From: Lachnospiraceae bacterium
GTDB lineage: Bacteria > Bacillota > Clostridia > Lachnospirales > Lachnospiraceae
DNA: 64,000 nt
Direction of reading: 5' to 3'
NCBI GenBank assembly: GCA_022763925.1
Contig: JALERW010000084.1
Location: 1-64,000, forward strand
The notes under the pieces are model-generated. The model searched no databases. It saw only the letters and a list, made by a program, of their open reading frames with translations, and had not been told where the DNA came from. Below are positions 1 to 8,817 of the stretch, piece by piece. Position 1 is the stretch's first letter; the number at the start of each line of letters is the position of its first letter. A program made the position numbers and the translations under genes.

Positions 1-2151
1 GGAGTGGATTTCACCAGAAAGAAAGCAATTGCTTACGATAAAGAGACCTTTATGACCAGGCTTCCGGGTGTGTTCGCCGGCGGAGACTGCGGAAACGATA
101 AAATTTCCATCGCAGTGGAAGCGATTGCGGATGCCAGAAAGGGAAGCTATGTGGTAGATTCCTATCTGGAGGGAGAGACCATTCCGTACCGGAAGGAATA
201 CACGGTAGTACGTACCGATATTACAGCAAAGAACTTCGAGGACAGAGAATACCAGTGCCGTCCGAAGATGGAGGAGATGAGCCCGCAGGAGCGTAAGGAC
301 AATTTCCTGGAAATCGTGAAGGGCTACACAGAGGAGCAGGCAAGACAGGAGGCTTCCCGCTGCCTGGAATGCGGCTGCCATGATTATTATGAGTGCAAGC
401 TGATCCAGTATGCGAACCAGTATCAGGTGAAACCGGAGCGCCTGGCAGGAGAGGTACATAAAATCGAGTTCAGTGATGAGCATCCGTTTATCCTGAGAGA
501 TCCGAATAAATGTATTCTGTGCGGACTTTGTGTCCGTGCCTGTGAAGAAGTTGTGGGAGTCGGAGCACTTGGCTTTGTACAGCGTGGTTTTGACACCGTG
601 GTACTTCCGGCACTTGGCCGGCCTCTTCAGGAGGCAGGCTGTATTTCCTGCGGACAGTGTGTGAGCGTATGTCCTACCGGAGCACTTCAGGAGCGCCTTC
701 CTATGAAGAAGCAGATTCCTCTTCAGACAGAGGATAAGGATATGATCTGCGGTTTCTGCTCCATGGGCTGTTCCATGAAGGCGGAAACATGCGGAAATGT
801 TCTTGTGAAGGCACGTCCCGATGAGGACGGAGCTGTGAATAAGGGCGTTCTGTGTATGGGCGGAAAGTTTGGATTCTCCAGTGCACAGAAGGAGGATAAA
901 AAGATTCTTGTGCCGATGACCCGTAAAGCAGACGGCAGCCGGACAGAGGCAGGCTATCATGATGCACTGGTGCTTGCTGCCAAGAAAGTGGAAGCAATCC
1001 GTGCAGGCTTTGGAGAGGGCTCTGTGGCAGTTGCCGTTTCCGACCGGTATACCAATGAGGAGGCCTATGTGGTTTCACGTCTGGCAGAGAAGATCGGTGC
1101 AAAGGTATTATGCTTCGACAACCGTTCCTGCGGACTTGAGCCGGTCATGGGACTTGATTCTTCGCCGAATACCATTGATGAGGTTCTGAGCACAGAAGTG
1201 ATTCTGGCTGTTGGCTTTGAGATGAAGGCAAATGCCGTTATGCGCATCAAACTGATGCAGGCGGCGAAGAATGGCGCGAAGGTTGTTCTGATCAATCCGA
1301 AGGGCTTTGAGCAGGAGCATATGGCTTTTGCATATAAGAAGATTTATACGGAGAACAGTCTTGATTTCTTAAAGCAGGTTGCAAAGGCACTTGTTGAGGC
1401 CGGCTGTGGCAGGGATAAAGAAGGCTTTGATGCATTTGCGGCATCTGTGGAGAGTGCCGTGGTTTCTAACGAGGCACGTAAGGTGGCAGAGCTTTATCTG
1501 GGCGCAAAGAAGGCGATGATCGTCTTCCAGCAGAATGTGGTATCGGCTGCCTGCGCAAAGCTGGCCGGTGATCTGGCAGTGCTCTCCGGACATATCGGAG
1601 GTCCGAGAAACGGTATCTGTATGCTGAAAGCAAAGAACAATAGCCAGGGCCTTCATGATCTGGGCATTACGGCAGGCGCAGAGGCGATGGATGGAGTAAA
1701 GGCACTGCTTGTATTCGGAGAAAATCCGGATCCGGAGTATCTGAAGGGATTAAAATTCCTGATGGTCTGCGATACCCACCTTACCCCGGCGGCAGAGCTG
1801 GCAGATGTGGTGATCCCGGGAACAGCTCCGATTCATGCGGAAGGTACCTATACCAATACGGAGCGCCGTTTCCAGGAGACCCAGAGAGTAGTGGAGCCGG
1901 ATGTATGCTACAATAACTGGCAGGTGGCTGCACAGCTGTCCGCTGTTCTGGAGCAGGATATGTCGTACGGCTCTGAATCGGATATTCAGCGGGAGATGGA
2001 AGGAAAACTTTCCTTCTACCGGAATGCTTCTGTTGGTGAAATCATGGGCGGTGTGCTTGTACCCGCAAAGCAGGTTCTTGTTCCGGCAGAGGATGCATTG
2101 TTTGCGGATCCCGTGAAAAATGCGGATTATCTGAAGGATATCATTCTGTAA
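1..2151 (+). CDS. C-terminal part of a FAD/iron-sulfur/molybdopterin-type oxidoreductase fusion (5' end outside window)
   Basis: The reading frame is open from the first base, so the 5' part lies upstream; the GTG at base 4 is internal. The first ~50 visible residues (VFAGGDC, then an alanine-rich helix) are the end of a glutamate-synthase-small-subunit-like FAD/NAD(P) domain. Next come a cysteine cluster (CLECGCHDYYEC), two 4Fe-4S ferredoxin motifs (CILCGLCVRACEE near residue 170, CISCGQCVSVCPTGAL near 214) and the molybdopterin-oxidoreductase 4Fe-4S motif (CGFCSMGCSM near 250, with a later CMGG cysteine). The remaining ~430 residues resemble the molybdopterin domain of formate dehydrogenase and NuoG. 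No clear catalytic Sec/Cys context of formate dehydrogenases is visible, so it may be an electron-transfer NuoG-like module instead of a true FdhA. Cytoplasmic; substrate unknown. The family call is firm, the reaction is not. Confidence 0.8.
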   Translation, partial: GVDFTRKKAIAYDKETFMTRLPGVFAGGDCGNDKISIAVEAIADARKGSYVVDSYLEGETIPYRKEYTVVRTDITAKNFEDREYQCRPKMEEMSPQERKDNFLEIVKGYTEEQARQEASRCLECGCHDYYECKLIQYANQYQVKPERLAGEVHKIEFSDEHPFILRDPNKCILCGLCVRACEEVVGVGALGFVQRGFDTVVLPALGRPLQEAGCISCGQCVSVCPTGALQERLPMKKQIPLQTEDKDMICGFCSMGCSMKAETCGNVLVKARPDEDGAVNKGVLCMGGKFGFSSAQKEDKKILVPMTRKADGSRTEAGYHDALVLAAKKVEAIRAGFGEGSVAVAVSDRYTNEEAYVVSRLAEKIGAKVLCFDNRSCGLEPVMGLDSSPNTIDEVLSTEVILAVGFEMKANAVMRIKLMQAAKNGAKVVLINPKGFEQEHMAFAYKKIYTENSLDFLKQVAKALVEAGCGRDKEGFDAFAASVESAVVSNEARKVAELYLGAKKAMIVFQQNVVSAACAKLAGDLAVLSGHIGGPRNGICMLKAKNNSQGLHDLGITAGAEAMDGVKALLVFGENPDPEYLKGLKFLMVCDTHLTPAAELADVVIPGTAPIHAEGTYTNTERRFQETQRVVEPDVCYNNWQVAAQLSAVLEQDMSYGSESDIQREMEGKLSFYRNASVGEIMGGVLVPAKQVLVPAEDALFADPVKNADYLKDIIL

Positions 2152-2170
2152 TAAAAATAAGACGAATAAA

Positions 2171-2206
2171 AACGGCGCCGGCCCCTGGATGGGCCGGCGC
2201 TGTTTT
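2171..2206 (+). terminator. Rho-independent terminator after the oxidoreductase
   Basis: A perfect 10-bp GC stem (GCGCCGGCCC / GGGCCGGCGC) with a six-base loop is followed by TGTTTT. It lies 19 bases after the stop and separates this unit from alaS, which has its own promoter. Confidence 0.85.
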
Positions 2207-2246
2207 GCTGAGAACGAGAAAAATCCATATTCGTTGGTCTGGTTTA

Positions 2247-2275
2247 TTGACAAAAAAACATGGAAATCTTATAAT
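2247..2275 (+). promoter_or_regulatory. Consensus sigma-A promoter of alaS
   Basis: TTGACA (2247-2252) and TATAAT (2270-2275) are separated by exactly 17 bases, an exact match to the housekeeping consensus. The predicted leader to the GTG start is only about 70 bases, too short for a T-box, and no T-box motif is present. The ORF track extends alaS upstream through this promoter, which shows that extension is not real. Confidence 0.85.
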
Positions 2276-2350
2276 TATTTAGATTGTATAGATTTTCGGC
2301 CTGTTCCTGTTAAAACAGATGGGGAGAGTCGATATATAGGAGGAAATAAC

Positions 2351-4990
2351 GTGGAAAAGTACGGTGTAAATGAACTTAGAAAAATGTTTCTGGAGTTCTT
2401 TGAGAGTAAGGGACATCTGGCAATGAAGAGCTTTTCGCTTGTACCGCATAATGACAACAGTCTGCTGCTGATCAATTCGGGAATGGCGCCTCTGAAGCCT
2501 TATTTTACCGGTCAGGAGATTCCGCCGAGAAGACGGGTGACGACCTGCCAGAAATGTATTCGTACCGGTGATATTGAGAATGTGGGAAAGACAGCGCGTC
2601 ACGGTACCTTCTTTGAAATGCTGGGCAATTTCTCCTTTGGAGATTATTTTAAGAATGAAGCGATTGCCTGGTCCTGGGAATTCCTGACAGAGGTGGTGGG
2701 ACTTGATCCCAATCGTCTGTATCCTTCCGTTTATCAGGATGATGATGAGGCATTTGATATCTGGAACAAGAAGATCGGCATTCCTGCGGATCGGATCTTC
2801 CGTTTTGGAAAGGAAGACAATTTCTGGGAGCATGGAGCGGGTCCCTGCGGTCCGTGCTCGGAGATTTACTATGACCGTGGGGAAAAGTATGGCTGCGGCA
2901 AACCCGGATGTACGGTAGGCTGTGACTGTGACCGTTATATGGAAGTATGGAATAACGTATTTACCCAGTTTGATAATGACGGACATAATAATTATACTGA
3001 GCTTGTTCAGAAAAATATTGATACCGGAATGGGACTGGAGCGTCTGGCTGTGGTTGTTCAGGATGTGGATTCCATTTTTGATGTGGATACACTGGAAGCA
3101 CTGCGCAACAAGGTATGTGAGCTGGCAGGTGCAGTCTATAAGGCAGATGAAAAGAAGGATGTATCCATTCGTCTGATTACCGATCATATCCGTTCCTGTA
3201 CCTTTATGATCTCTGATGGTATTATGCCCTCCAATGAAGGAAGAGGCTATGTACTGCGCCGTTTGCTGCGCCGTGCGGCACGTCATGGCAGGCTGCTCGG
3301 AATTGAGGGCAAGTTCCTGGCCAATTTGAGTGAGACCGTGATCAACGGTTCCAAGGATGGCTATCCGGAGCTGGAAGAGAAGAAGGAAATGATCTTCAAG
3401 GTGCTTACGGAGGAAGAGAATAAATTCAACAAGACCATTGACCAGGGCTTAAGCATCCTTTCGGATATGGAAGAAGAAATGGCAAAGGCCGGTGCAAAGA
3501 CACTGTCTGGCGACAATGCCTTCAAATTATATGATACCTATGGCTTCCCTCTGGATCTGACGAAGGAGATTCTGGAGGAGAAGGGCTTCCTCGTTGATGA
3601 GGAGGGCTTTAAGGCAGCCATGAACGTACAGCGTGAGACTGCAAGAAAGGCAAGAAAGACCACAAATTACATGGGAGCAGATGCAACCATTTATGAAGAG
3701 ATCGATCCGTCCGTTACCACCGAGTTTGTAGGATATGACAGGCTGGTATATGAGTCTCCCATTACAGTTCTGACGACGGAGGAAGCCGTGGTGCAGGCGA
3801 TTACAGAGGGAGAGACTGCCACGATTTTTGTGGAAGAGACGCCGTTTTATGCCACCATGGGCGGTCAGCAGGCGGATATCGGAACCATCACCCTTCCGGA
3901 TGCAGAGTTCGAGGTGAAGGATGTGATCAAGCTGCTGGGAGGCAAGGTTGGTCATATCGGTACGGTAAAGAAGGGCATGTTCAAGGTCGGAGATAAGGTG
4001 ACCCTTACCGTGGATGAGAAAAACCGTGTGAATACCGGCAAGAACCACAGTGCCACCCATCTGCTGCAGAAGGCACTTCGTCTGGTTCTGGGCAACCATG
4101 TAGAGCAGGCGGGTTCCCTGGTGACCTGTGACCGGCTGCGTTTTGACTTTACTCATTTCCAGGCGCTGACTGCCGAGGAGCTCTCAAGGGTGGAAGCCAT
4201 TGTCAATGAGGAAATTCAGGCATCTCTTCCGGTGGATACGAAGATCATGTCTATCGAGGATGCCAAGAAATCCGGAGCCATGGCACTGTTCGGAGAGAAA
4301 TACGGAGATACGGTCCGGGTGGTAAATATGGGAGATTTCTCCATCGAGCTGTGCGGAGGAACGCATGTGAAAAATACCGGTGTGATCACTACCTTTAAGA
4401 TCGTATCGGAGGCAGGTATCGCTGCGGGTGTCAGAAGAATTGAGGCCCTGACCGGAGACGGTGTATTTGATTATTATAAAGCCATGGAAGATAAGGTGGA
4501 GGAGATCGCAAAGACTCTGAAGGCAACGCCTGCCAATGTGACGGAGAAGATCGATCACCTGCTGGCAGAGCTGAAGGCGCTCCAGAGTGAAAACGAATCG
4601 CTGAAGGCTAAAATGGCTCAGGAGGCCCTGGGGGATGTCATGGATCAGGTGCAGGAAGTGAAAGGTGTGAAGCTTCTGGCTACGAAAGTGGAAGGGGTGG
4701 ATATGAATGGCCTGCGTGACCTGGGTGACCAGCTGAAGACCAAGCTGGGCGAGGGCGTTGTTCTGATTGCGTCTGTGACGGACGGTAAGGTGAGCCTGAT
4801 GGCAACCGCTACCGATGGGGCTATGAAGCAGGGAGCCCACGCAGGCAATCTGATCAAGGGAATTGCTGCCCTGGTAGGCGGTGGCGGCGGCGGACGTCCG
4901 AACATGGCTCAGGCCGGAGGAAAGAACCCGGCAGGCGTTGAGGCTGCCCTCACAAAAGCTGCAGAGGTGCTGGAAGGCCAGATAAAATAA
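2351..4990 (+). CDS. alaS: Alanyl-tRNA synthetase
   Basis: Class II synthetase that charges tRNA-Ala and clears mischarged Ser/Gly. 879 residues, the normal bacterial length. Visible in order: the aminoacylation core with the class II motif around ARHGTFFEMLGNFSFG, the editing domain with zinc ligands NHSATHLLQKAL and CGGTHVKNTG, a coiled segment (KALQSENESLKAKM) and the glycine-rich C-Ala domain (GGGGGGRPNMAQ). The start is GTG at 2351, with AGGAGG ending 7 bases upstream; the residues after it (YGVNELRKMFLEFFESKGH) are the conserved N-terminus. The track start at 2189 overlaps the preceding terminator and the promoter. Monocistronic, with its own promoter and terminator. Confidence 0.97.
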   Translation: MEKYGVNELRKMFLEFFESKGHLAMKSFSLVPHNDNSLLLINSGMAPLKPYFTGQEIPPRRRVTTCQKCIRTGDIENVGKTARHGTFFEMLGNFSFGDYFKNEAIAWSWEFLTEVVGLDPNRLYPSVYQDDDEAFDIWNKKIGIPADRIFRFGKEDNFWEHGAGPCGPCSEIYYDRGEKYGCGKPGCTVGCDCDRYMEVWNNVFTQFDNDGHNNYTELVQKNIDTGMGLERLAVVVQDVDSIFDVDTLEALRNKVCELAGAVYKADEKKDVSIRLITDHIRSCTFMISDGIMPSNEGRGYVLRRLLRRAARHGRLLGIEGKFLANLSETVINGSKDGYPELEEKKEMIFKVLTEEENKFNKTIDQGLSILSDMEEEMAKAGAKTLSGDNAFKLYDTYGFPLDLTKEILEEKGFLVDEEGFKAAMNVQRETARKARKTTNYMGADATIYEEIDPSVTTEFVGYDRLVYESPITVLTTEEAVVQAITEGETATIFVEETPFYATMGGQQADIGTITLPDAEFEVKDVIKLLGGKVGHIGTVKKGMFKVGDKVTLTVDEKNRVNTGKNHSATHLLQKALRLVLGNHVEQAGSLVTCDRLRFDFTHFQALTAEELSRVEAIVNEEIQASLPVDTKIMSIEDAKKSGAMALFGEKYGDTVRVVNMGDFSIELCGGTHVKNTGVITTFKIVSEAGIAAGVRRIEALTGDGVFDYYKAMEDKVEEIAKTLKATPANVTEKIDHLLAELKALQSENESLKAKMAQEALGDVMDQVQEVKGVKLLATKVEGVDMNGLRDLGDQLKTKLGEGVVLIASVTDGKVSLMATATDGAMKQGAHAGNLIKGIAALVGGGGGGRPNMAQAGGKNPAGVEAALTKAAEVLEGQIK

Positions 4991-5032
4991 TCCGGATACG
5001 AGGATTCCGGGAATATACAGAAGCAGGAAAAG

Positions 5033-5086
5033 CAGAAGCTTCCTGGCCGGGAAATATAAGTTTCCTGGCGGGAAGCTTCTGTTTTT
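5033..5086 (+). terminator. Terminator of alaS
   Basis: An 11-bp perfect stem (CAGAAGCTTCC / GGAAGCTTCTG) with a 27-base loop that can pair further, followed by TTTTT. It begins 43 bases after the alaS stop. Confidence 0.85.
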
Positions 5087-5088
5087 AG

Positions 5089-5118
5089 TTGCTGTATCGG
5101 CCCGTAGGATGGTACAAT
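5089..5118 (+). promoter_or_regulatory. Probable promoter of the zinc-ribbon/TPM pair
   Basis: TTGCTG (5089-5094), 18-base spacer, TACAAT (5113-5118), directly after the alaS terminator. The -10 box overlaps the ATG chosen in the ORF track, which supports the downstream GTG start. Confidence 0.5.
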
Positions 5119-5143
5119 GGGAAAAAGGGGAGGTGGAAGAAAC

Positions 5144-6175
5144 GTGGAAACCATAAGCTTTAAATGCCCGAATTGCGGTGGAGAACTTCTTTTTGATCCG
5201 GAGAGACAGGATTATCACTGTGAATACTGTGAAAGCCGTTTTTCGGAGGAGGAGCTGTCACGCGATGCCGAGCAGGAAAAGGAGACTGCGCATGAGGAGG
5301 AAGAGGGGGTCGTGTATTCCTGCCCGAACTGCGGTGCGCAGATTGTGACGGAGGAGACGACGGCGGCGACCTTCTGCTTTTACTGTCATAATCCTGTCAT
5401 CCTGACCGGACGGCTTTCGGGAGAATTCCTGCCGGACTGGATCATTCCTTTTAAGATCAGTAAGGAAAAGGCACTGAATACATTCCTGGACTGGGCAGGA
5501 AAAAGAAAATTTGTTCCGAGGGATCTGTTCCGGCAGGAAAACCTGGAAAAGATTTCCGGCGTTTATTTCCCATACTGGATGGTAGATTATAATCTGAAGG
5601 GACATACCATGGGCAGGGCAACCAAAGTCCGGGTGTGGTGTTCCAGAGATATGGAATATACGGAGACCACAGAATATGAGCTGGAGCGGGAGGGAACTGC
5701 CAGCTTCAAAAACTACGGGCAGAATGCCCTCCGGTCGGTACATACCAGGCTTCTGGAGGGCGTGATGCCGTTTCGGCCCGAGGAATGTGTTCCGTTCAAA
5801 ATGAGCTATCTGACCGGATTTCTGGCTGAAAAGCGTGATATTGAACGGAAAGAACTGGAAAAGGAAATGGAAGAGCGCATGAAACGGGAAGCAGAGCAGC
5901 TGTTCGAAAACAGTGAATGCGGTTATATGAGTGTTCGAAGAACCTCGGAAGAATTTCAGGTAATGGATACCTCCTGGAAGTATGCGCTGTTTCCGGTCTG
6001 GGTTCTGACCTATCGGGAGGGGAGCAGGATTCACTGCTTTGCCATGAACGGACAGACCGGAGAAATCCGCGGGGAGCTTCCTCTGGACAGGAAAAAGCTG
6101 AAGAAAAGCAGTCTGATCTGGGGGGCGGCAGCCTTTTTCATCGTTCTGATAGGGGGACTTGTGTTATGTCTGTAA
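5144..6175 (+). CDS. Zinc-ribbon membrane protein of the TFIIB-type zinc ribbon family (TPM partner)
   Basis: 343 residues. Two four-cysteine zinc ribbons sit at the N-terminus (CPNCGG...CEYCES and CPNCGA...CFYCHN). A mixed alpha/beta middle has an acidic/basic helical stretch (ERKELEKEMEERMKREAEQ), and one C-terminal membrane helix (IWGAAAFFIVLIGGLVLCL) ends the protein. The zinc ribbons would therefore lie in the cytoplasm. I chose GTG 5144 because GGGGAGG lies 10 bases upstream, whereas ATG 5117 overlaps the likely -10 box and has no binding site. The stop overlaps the next gene by 10 bases, so the two are translationally coupled. Homologous pairs of this kind are common in Clostridia; the molecular job is not known, and membrane protein quality control is only a guess from the TPM partner. 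Confidence 0.75.
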   Translation: METISFKCPNCGGELLFDPERQDYHCEYCESRFSEEELSRDAEQEKETAHEEEEGVVYSCPNCGAQIVTEETTAATFCFYCHNPVILTGRLSGEFLPDWIIPFKISKEKALNTFLDWAGKRKFVPRDLFRQENLEKISGVYFPYWMVDYNLKGHTMGRATKVRVWCSRDMEYTETTEYELEREGTASFKNYGQNALRSVHTRLLEGVMPFRPEECVPFKMSYLTGFLAEKRDIERKELEKEMEERMKREAEQLFENSECGYMSVRRTSEEFQVMDTSWKYALFPVWVLTYREGSRIHCFAMNGQTGEIRGELPLDRKKLKKSSLIWGAAAFFIVLIGGLVLCL

Positions 6176-7059
6176 AAGAAAAGAGAACCGGATACGCAGC
6201 AGCGGCTTTTCGTTTTGCCGTATGCGTGACCGTATGTTTCCTGTTCGTGTCCGTTTTTGGATGCCGGGTGAGAGCCGCTTCTGTGCATGTGTTTGATGAG
6301 GCCTCACTCCTGAGTGATGAGGAGAGCGGTAAGCTGGAGGAGAAGCTTCAGAGCTTTGCGGATGAAACAAAAATGGAGCTTGGGTTTGTCAGCACAGATT
6401 CTCTGGATGGAAAGACGACGAGAGAATATGCAGATGATTTTTATGATAACAGTGGCCTTGGCCTGGATGAGGAAGCCTCAGGGGCTCTGCTCCTGATCGA
6501 TATGGAAAACAGGGAAATTTATATTTCTACCTGCGGAAAAATGCAGAATTATCTGACGGATGATCGGATCGAACGGGTGCTGGATGCGGTGATTGACGGC
6601 ATGGACAGTGGTTTTTATCAGGCCGCGGTAAACTTTGTGGACGAAACGGCAAGCTATGTGGCTGCCGGCTATGAGGAGCATGCCCATCAGTATCAGGAAG
6701 AGACCGGAGAAATCACCTATACCGGCGAGGATTCCCGGAAGAAAGGAAATCCGCTGGCGGTGATCGCTGCAGCGCTGGCTGCAGGACTTCTGGTGGGGGT
6801 TTTTCGGTATACTCTGATAAAATCCCGATATAAGTCGTATGGAGAGCCGGACACCTACAGCTATGCCGGAGAGCGGAAGGTTCAGTTTTCAAAAAAGGAT
6901 GACCGGGTGATAAACCGTTTCGTTACTCATCGGCGTCTTCCTCCTCCGCCTCCGCCGACGGCTTCCGGCGGTTCTTCCTTTGGAGGGGCATCGGGCAGGA
7001 GCACGGTACATACGTCCTCCAGCGGGCGGTCGCATGGAGGCGGCGGAAGAAGCTTCTGA
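6166..7059 (+). CDS. TPM-domain membrane protein
   Basis: 297 residues. A signal peptide or N-terminal anchor (FAVCVTVCFLFVSVFGCRVRA) is followed by a TPM domain (VHVFDEASLLSDEESGKLEEKL ... LLLIDMENREIYISTCGK), which would sit outside the membrane. A transmembrane helix (AVIAAALAAGLLVGVFRYTLI) then precedes a low-complexity cytoplasmic tail with a proline run and Gly/Ser/His-rich repeats ending HGGGGRSF. TPM domains occur in thylakoid and membrane proteins linked to photosystem repair in plants; bacterial roles are poorly defined. Start ATG 6166, inside the end of the preceding gene, with AGGGGG 9 bases upstream. The ORF track start at 5917 is an out-of-frame extension over the upstream gene. 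Confidence 0.8.
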   Translation: MSVKEKRTGYAAAAFRFAVCVTVCFLFVSVFGCRVRAASVHVFDEASLLSDEESGKLEEKLQSFADETKMELGFVSTDSLDGKTTREYADDFYDNSGLGLDEEASGALLLIDMENREIYISTCGKMQNYLTDDRIERVLDAVIDGMDSGFYQAAVNFVDETASYVAAGYEEHAHQYQEETGEITYTGEDSRKKGNPLAVIAAALAAGLLVGVFRYTLIKSRYKSYGEPDTYSYAGERKVQFSKKDDRVINRFVTHRRLPPPPPPTASGGSSFGGASGRSTVHTSSSGRSHGGGGRSF

Positions 7060-7109
7060 CCAAAACAGATGGATACTTTTGGAGGAGTTGCCTGTTTGCA
7101 AAAAAACAG

Positions 7110-7137
7110 TTGACGGATGGAAAAAATCTGGTATAAT
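7110..7137 (+). promoter_or_regulatory. Promoter of rpsU
   Basis: TTGACG (7110-7115), 16-base spacer, TATAAT (7132-7137). It stands alone between the TPM gene and rpsU and gives a leader of about 70 bases. Confidence 0.75.
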
Positions 7138-7215
7138 ATATTCTAGTGCAATGAAAATACCCAAACAGTTGTATTCTGCACAATACACAACTGGAGGGAG
7201 GTTAGGTGTGAGACT

Positions 7216-7392
7216 ATGTCAAACGTAATCGTAAAAGAGAACGAGACTTTAGACAGCGCTTTACGTAGATTTAAGAGAAACTGTGCGAAAGCAGGTATCC
7301 AGCAGGAAATTCGTAAAAGAGAGCATTACGAAAAGCCCAGCGTAAGACGTAAAAAGAAATCTGAAGCAGCCAGAAAACGTAAATATAACTAA
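7216..7392 (+). CDS. rpsU: 30S ribosomal protein S21
   Basis: 58 residues, just under the ORF-track cutoff, so absent from it. The translation [20 protein letters not shown], then [20 protein letters not shown] and a basic tail ([15 protein letters not shown]), is a typical S21 of Firmicutes. S21 is a small basic protein of the 30S platform near the anti-Shine-Dalgarno helix and takes part in initiation. Purine-rich sequence GGAGGGAGG and AGGTGTGAG precede the ATG. It has its own promoter and a strong terminator 15 bases after the stop. Confidence 0.96.
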   Translation: MSNVIVKENETLDSALRRFKRNCAKAGIQQEIRKREHYEKPSVRRKKKSEAARKRKYN

Positions 7393-7407
7393 TTATCAGG
7401 ACCATTG

Positions 7408-7436
7408 AAGACCTCAGAATCATCTGAGGTCTTTTT
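7408..7436 (+). terminator. Terminator of rpsU
   Basis: Stem AAGACCTCAG / CTGAGGTCTT with a six-base loop, followed by a T run. The ORF track start for the next gene (7405) lies inside this hairpin and is therefore wrong. Confidence 0.9.
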
Positions 7437-7509
7437 GCTGTCCCGGAAATGTCTATTTGCCCGAAAAAAGGAATACACTGTAATAATCCCGGGGCGAAGG
7501 GGCGAAAAC

Positions 7510-8730
7510 GTGAAAAGAAAACATCAGATTCGAAGGACTATGGGAAGAATATTCTGCGTGGTGCTGACAGCAGTGATTTTTTTGGGCGCGGGCAGTAAAG
7601 GAAGAGTCTATGCAGAAGAGGCTGCGAGTCAGGATGCTCCGGTGCTGGAGCTTCAGTCCGTATCGGCAATCCTGATGGAGGCTTCCACCGGAAAGGTGAT
7701 CTATGAGAAAAATGCGGATGAAGCACTGAGGCCGGCCAGTATAACCAAAATCATGACACTGATTCTGATTTTTGATGCGCTGGCAGAAGGGAAAATCGGG
7801 CTTTCGGATGAGGTCGTTACCAGTGCCCATGCAAAATCCATGGGAGGCTCACAGGTATATCTGGAAGAAGGGGAAGTACAGACGGTGGAAACACTGATCA
7901 AGTGCATTGTGATTGCATCCGGAAATGATGCTTCGGTGGCAATGGCAGAATATATTGCCGGAAGCGAAGAAGCCTTTGTTCAGAAAATGAATGAACGCGC
8001 AGAAGGGCTTGGGATGGAACAGACCAATTTTGAAGACTGCTGCGGGCTTACAGATTCTGCCACGCATGTAAGCTCTGCAAGGGATGTGGCTCTCATGAGC
8101 AGGGAGCTGGTGACAAAATATCCTCAGATTTATCAGTATTCCACGATATGGATGGAGAATATCACCCATGTGACCCGGCAGGGGACGAAGGAATTTTGCC
8201 TTACCAATACGAATAAGCTTCTGAAAAGCTATGAGGGAATTCTGGGGCTTAAGACCGGAAGCACCAGTCTGGCCAAATACTGTCTGTCTGCGACGGCGAT
8301 CCGGAATGATATTCATCTGATCGCAGTTATCATGGCGGCGCCGGATTATAAGGCGAGATTTCAGGAGGCTTCGGCTCTTCTCAATTACGGATATGCGAAC
8401 GTAAGTCTCTACCAGGATGAGATGGGGGATGTCCGGATCCCGGAAATCGCTGTAAAGGGAAGTATCAAAAGGTCGGTGAGCGGTGTGTTTGAAGGACCTT
8501 TTTCCTATCTGTGCACCAATGGAGAGAAGAAGGATCAGATCACCCGGGAGGTGGAAGTGGCAGAAGAGCTGTCAGCACCGGTCGAGGCTGGTCAGACGGT
8601 GGGAGCCATCCGTTACTTTCTGAACGGAAAGGAGATCGGAACCATTCCGATTCTGGCAGACAGCAGTGCAGAGCGTGCGGCTTATCCGGATTATCTTCGG
8701 CTGGTGGCAGAAAATTTCGGAATCCTGTAG
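7510..8730 (+). CDS. D-alanyl-D-alanine carboxypeptidase (DacF-like, peptidase S11)
   Basis: Penicillin-binding protein that trims the terminal D-Ala from peptidoglycan stem peptides outside the membrane. 406 residues with a signal peptide (IFCVVLTAVIFLGAGSKGRVYAEE). The S11 active-site set is complete: SxxK in PASITKIMT, SGN (IASGNDAS) and KTG (LGLKTGST). A C-terminal beta-rich PBP5-like domain follows (VEVAEELSAPVEAGQTVG). Start GTG 7510 has a GAAGGGG element about 8 bases upstream; ATG 7540 is an alternative that would shorten the n-region. Whether it acts in sporulation like Bacillus DacF or in vegetative growth cannot be told from here, since it is not next to sigma-F genes. Confidence 0.92.
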   Translation: MKRKHQIRRTMGRIFCVVLTAVIFLGAGSKGRVYAEEAASQDAPVLELQSVSAILMEASTGKVIYEKNADEALRPASITKIMTLILIFDALAEGKIGLSDEVVTSAHAKSMGGSQVYLEEGEVQTVETLIKCIVIASGNDASVAMAEYIAGSEEAFVQKMNERAEGLGMEQTNFEDCCGLTDSATHVSSARDVALMSRELVTKYPQIYQYSTIWMENITHVTRQGTKEFCLTNTNKLLKSYEGILGLKTGSTSLAKYCLSATAIRNDIHLIAVIMAAPDYKARFQEASALLNYGYANVSLYQDEMGDVRIPEIAVKGSIKRSVSGVFEGPFSYLCTNGEKKDQITREVEVAEELSAPVEAGQTVGAIRYFLNGKEIGTIPILADSSAERAAYPDYLRLVAENFGIL

Positions 8731-8739
8731 AAAAAACTA

Positions 8740-8768
8740 TTGCCCTGTAACATAAATATGCTTATAAT
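8740..8768 (+). promoter_or_regulatory. Promoter of the MATE gene
   Basis: TTGCCC (8740-8745), 17-base spacer, TATAAT (8763-8768). The TTG used as the ORF-track start of the MATE gene is part of this -35 box. Confidence 0.75.
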
Positions 8769-8817
8769 ACATGTTTGGCTGAAAAAATTTACATACAGAA
8801 ATACGGGTGAAGTTTTT

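Noticed and set aside
2207-2350. Possible T-box upstream of alaS
   Set aside because: The leader is only about 70 bases and lacks the GGTGGTACCGCG motif.
4184-5218. 344-codon minus-strand ORF spanning the alaS end and terminator
   Set aside because: Antisense to alaS; crosses the terminator and has no motif.
5917-6165. Upstream extension of the TPM gene in the ORF track
   Set aside because: Overlaps the zinc-ribbon gene out of frame and lacks an RBS; the signal peptide starts after ATG 6166.
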